This document shows positions 61,012-64,000 of a stretch of 64,000 nucleotides of DNA, piece after piece. A program made the translations under genes and the position numbers. The stretch comes from Theristus sp. LFF4_11 (lineage: Eukaryota > Nematoda > Chromadorea > Monhysterida > Xyalidae), in the NCBI GenBank assembly GCA_030248135.1, contig JASANC010002855.1, positions 16,001-80,000 of the forward strand, written 5' to 3'. Below the pieces are notes generated by a model. The model worked only from the letters and a program-made list of their open reading frames with translations. It searched no databases and was not told the origin of the DNA. Position 1 is the stretch's first letter; every line of letters begins with the position of its first letter.

Positions 61012-62761
61012 ATGCGCAAAGCGAACTACATTTCGGTGGTGCCCGAGCGGCGGCTGTTGTTTTCGTCTCCGTTCGTCAAGCGGCAACACGTGACGCTGTT
61101 CCTGATGAACTTCAGCCGGCAGAAAGTCGCGTACAAACTGAAGACGACCAGCCCGGACTTGTTCTACTGCACTCCGGTGTGCGGATATTTGACTGAAGGA
61201 CATCAACAGGTGATGTGATGTTCTTTTTTGTTTTCAATGATTCGGCACAGTTTCAATTTGACTTGAAAACGTACAGGCAAATAGATCAGTTCCCCACTGA
61301 GAAAAAAGTTGCCGTTTTGCATTGTTGTGTTGTTTTTCCGACAGCGTGTAAGCCCTAAAAACCACGTTGCCGTCTGTGACGTTGTTTCTTCGGGTTTACC
61401 ACTAAAAGGTCTGTGAAAAGCCAAAAGGCAAACTTGATTTTCCCAGCAAACACGGCAACTTCCACTTTGTTTGCGAAGCGGCAAAACGGCAACTCTTTTT
61501 TGTTTAATTCATAACTTCAACGGCAACATTCAACCCTACGTGCCCTCCTGTACTATGGTTGCTTCCTACTTTTTTTCAGTGCCAAAAATTTCTTTCATTT
61601 TTATTGCAAATGTTTCAGAATGTTTTCAGTTTTGCCTTTCTTAATTATCCATGGTCCAATAAAAAGAGTTTTTCACAAACTTCAGGAAATCGAAATCGGG
61701 CTAAAAACGGCCGACTGTGCTCAAATAATCACCGATCAATCGTGGAAAGAGCATAGCTTTCTGCTGTTTGCGTTTCCAATCGTCAACAACGGTCAGACAA
61801 GCATGAAAACGACTGGCAAGAGTCAACCATTGCAAAGTAACGCCAACAAATCCGGTATTTGCGATAAACTTCTGGTTAAAACATGCAGAACTTAATAGGG
61901 GCGTGGATAGTCTAAAGAATTCTGTTTTTTTTCTGTCATCGTGGCCCAGCCAAGCAAGGTGCTGAATTTGAAACCTTTCCTATCAAGACGACGTCGACAC
62001 GAACAGTGTTCTGCTGCCACCTGACCAGTTCTGGACGCACCTGAAAGGTCGCACGTCAGAGTTGAAGAAAAAACTGCAAGCGACCAAGTTGACCGTGTCG
62101 TTTCGAACCGCTAAACGAGGTTTGAAAACGTGAAACTTGTAAAACTTTAAAACACGTCTCTCAAATACATAGCTTCTTTCGCCAAATGCAAATCACACTT
62201 TTGCAGCCGAGTCAAAGTCGACACAAGCGCAAGTGGAGACATCGACTGCGCTGTCGCAGGCCTCAGTGACCGACCACGAAAGCAGCGGACGATTCTCGTC
62301 CGTTCACGACTCACCCGTGCTGCTGAAACCGCACAACAATGCTGACAATGAGTGGTCGACACGGAAGGAGGTTGCATTTTGTGGGATTTCTAAGGTTGAT
62401 GAGCAGTTTAGAGTGCGATTCTGTATATGCGACTGATTGTTTCGTTGTACGTTCACAGGAAACTCCACCGCAAAGCCGTCAACCACGTCAAGCACATGTT
62501 CACGAGGAGCTCGACGAAGTGCTGCGTGTGTACGACGAGGGCAACGACTCGCACGAGCACTTGCTGTCTGATGGTGATCATGGGGATCAGCATGACGTGC
62601 ACCGTGAACGCCACCAGCACCAGCAATTCGTCGATCTCGACGACGAACAGCAAGAGCACCGATCGCACTACGCACGCGCACCACCGAAAACAACCACAAG
62701 CACCTATCAGTACTTTGGGCAGTCGGGCGAATTCCACGCACGCAAGGCCAGTGGTCGCTGA
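61012..62761 (+). CDS. MSP-domain protein (VAP/motile-sperm-domain family), 5 exons
   Basis: Exons 61012-61209, 61686-61854, 61988-62119, 62207-62370 and 62459-62761 join in phase to 321 residues. Residues about 8-115 form an immunoglobulin-like MSP domain: ISVVPERRLLFSSPFVKRQH, then LFLMNFSRQKVAYKLKTTSP, then VCGYLTEGHQQEIEIGLKTA. This domain binds FFAT-type peptides in VAP proteins. The rest is polar: Ser-rich, then a His/Asp/Glu/Gln-rich tail (RERHQHQQFVDLDDEQQE). The C-terminal VAP membrane anchor is not visible in this frame, so it may be a soluble MSP protein. A further small exon at 62950-63030 (VIIYDIDKAEERDRSIHEDE, stop) has a good acceptor but no phase-matched donor. A 5' exon may exist upstream of the acceptor at 60958. 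Confidence 0.82.
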
Positions 62762-64000
62762 GAAAACGGCATTATTTCACAAACCGATTTCCGCAAAGTT
62801 TTCGGCCAACATGTTAAGCAAAATTTAAGCAATTTTTTTAGCAACACCCTGTGCATGTTTTGCAAGTTTTTAACGCAACATTATACGAAGCTTTGTACGC
62901 GACCTTCTGCGCACACCACTGCAGTTATTGCGTTTGTTGCACATTTCAGGTGATTATTTATGATATCGACAAGGCAGAGGAGCGTGATCGATCAATACAT
63001 GAAGACGAACAGGAAGTGACGCTAGCTTGATAATTCGCTTGTATTCATGAATGTTGTTTTCATGAACTTTCTTGCTTAATTGCTACATTTTGGTGTTACA
63101 TGTGGGGAAACAAATGATTTTTTACGAGCTTTCATAAAACTGCTTTTGGTTTTCGTAGTTACAAACGTGAAGTCACAATTACTCGTGGAGGATTCGAGCC
63201 GTTCCTTGACGTTTCTCCGGTCACCTGCACATGAAAACGTGTTTAATCTGTAAAACAGGGTTCAGGCAACAAAAATTCGCATTTTTTGCTTTAGTTTGGT
63301 TTTAAACTGTTGTCCTTTTGGTTCACTTTAAAGTTCACAAATTTTAAGTTGAACTTTTACTTGTATTGGGCTAAAAATTCAGCTCGAATGGTTGAAAGGT
63401 GCGGCGGCGCTTCGTGGCCGGCCACTACTTCTGCACCACTCTGTGCACTTATCCTTGGTCTCATTTATCGGCATATATTTCCACAAGACATTTTCACATT
63501 ATGCACAAAAAGTTTTTTTGCTGTTGTTTTTGAAACATAATCGACAAAGAGAATGGAAAAAAAAACACGAGCAGAGAAGCGATTTGGGTGCTTTGCTTGC
63601 ACCACAATGATAAAAAACTGGACAGAAAGTGGTATTTCTACCAATAAGCAACAACAATAATTGGGCTAGTCGTTCAAAACGAAAAACAACAGAGAGAGAG
63701 AGTGCGATAATGGGAATTTCAGATCACAGCAGTCGACAAAAATAGAAAATAGAAAGGGAGGACAAAAACAGAAAAAAAGACTAGTGGAGTCGAGAAAGAT
63801 CATGCAAGTAGTGGTAGATCACCAAAGTTGTATTTGTTCCAATTGCAACATTTAACACAGAAAACTACCATAATCAGTTACTACAATGTGTATTACCTAT
63901 ATTCAAATTACAAGTTATAGATTTCCACGAAACAAAATATTTCTGGAGTCATCATTATTATATTTTACACTCATCTAAACTCAGCTCAACCGATTTTGAG
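62762..64000. other. 3' flank of the MSP gene
   Basis: AT-rich, with the possible extra exon at 62950-63030 and a short GAGAGAGA tract at about 63691-63702. Nothing else recognised. Confidence 0.45.

Noticed and set aside
62427..62828. 133-residue frame with Cys/Ser/Thr-rich tail over the last MSP-gene exon
   Set aside because: It is out of phase with the upstream donor at 62370; the other frame joins in phase and continues an acidic/His-rich tail typical of disordered C-termini.

Overview
The window is animal nuclear DNA. Genes are split by many short GT-AG (rarely GC-AG) introns, GC-richer exons sit in AT-rich non-coding sequence, and TA-flanked miniature transposons are scattered throughout. 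The gene set (DEG/ENaC channel, CAPS/UNC-31, FoxB/LIN-31-type forkhead factor, MSP-domain protein, PAN-domain secreted proteins) fits an ecdysozoan, most likely a nematode. That assignment is an inference from gene content only. Most six-frame ORFs are shadows. I rebuilt genes by joining exons with compatible phases at splice sites and checking for family motifs.

Layout: 1265-6902 (-), a complete 10-exon DEG/ENaC channel with three or four CRE-containing miniature elements in its introns. 8972-10147 (-), a 3-exon EF-hand protein whose first intron carries a minisatellite. 12657-13823 (+), an O-methyltransferase resembling bacterial macrolide-sugar methyltransferases. 14803-28724 (-), a complete 34-exon unc-31/CADPS gene (dense-core vesicle priming); its first intron holds a mariner-type element with another element nested inside. 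28.8-35.4 kb is transposon-rich with a few orphan exons. 36026-37473 (-) and 40989-43769 (-) are two related secreted proline-rich/PAN-domain genes, with a dead LINE fragment between them.

43.8-51.4 kb is gene-poor: a retroelement relic with inverted ends (48.2-49.1 kb), an 11-copy 149-bp satellite (49.2-50.8 kb) and a 172-bp tandem repeat (50.9-51.4 kb). 52626-54240 (+) is a FoxB gene with a candidate TATA promoter at 51.89 kb. 54.2-61.0 kb has no recognisable gene. 61012-62761 (+) is an MSP-domain protein.

Neuronal functions recur (UNC-31 exocytosis, a sodium channel, an EF-hand protein), but nothing suggests co-regulated operons. The most unusual items are the bacterial-type methyltransferase, the duplicated proline-rich/PAN genes, the indel-free satellite and several TA-flanked repeat families that appear to be local or uncharacterised.
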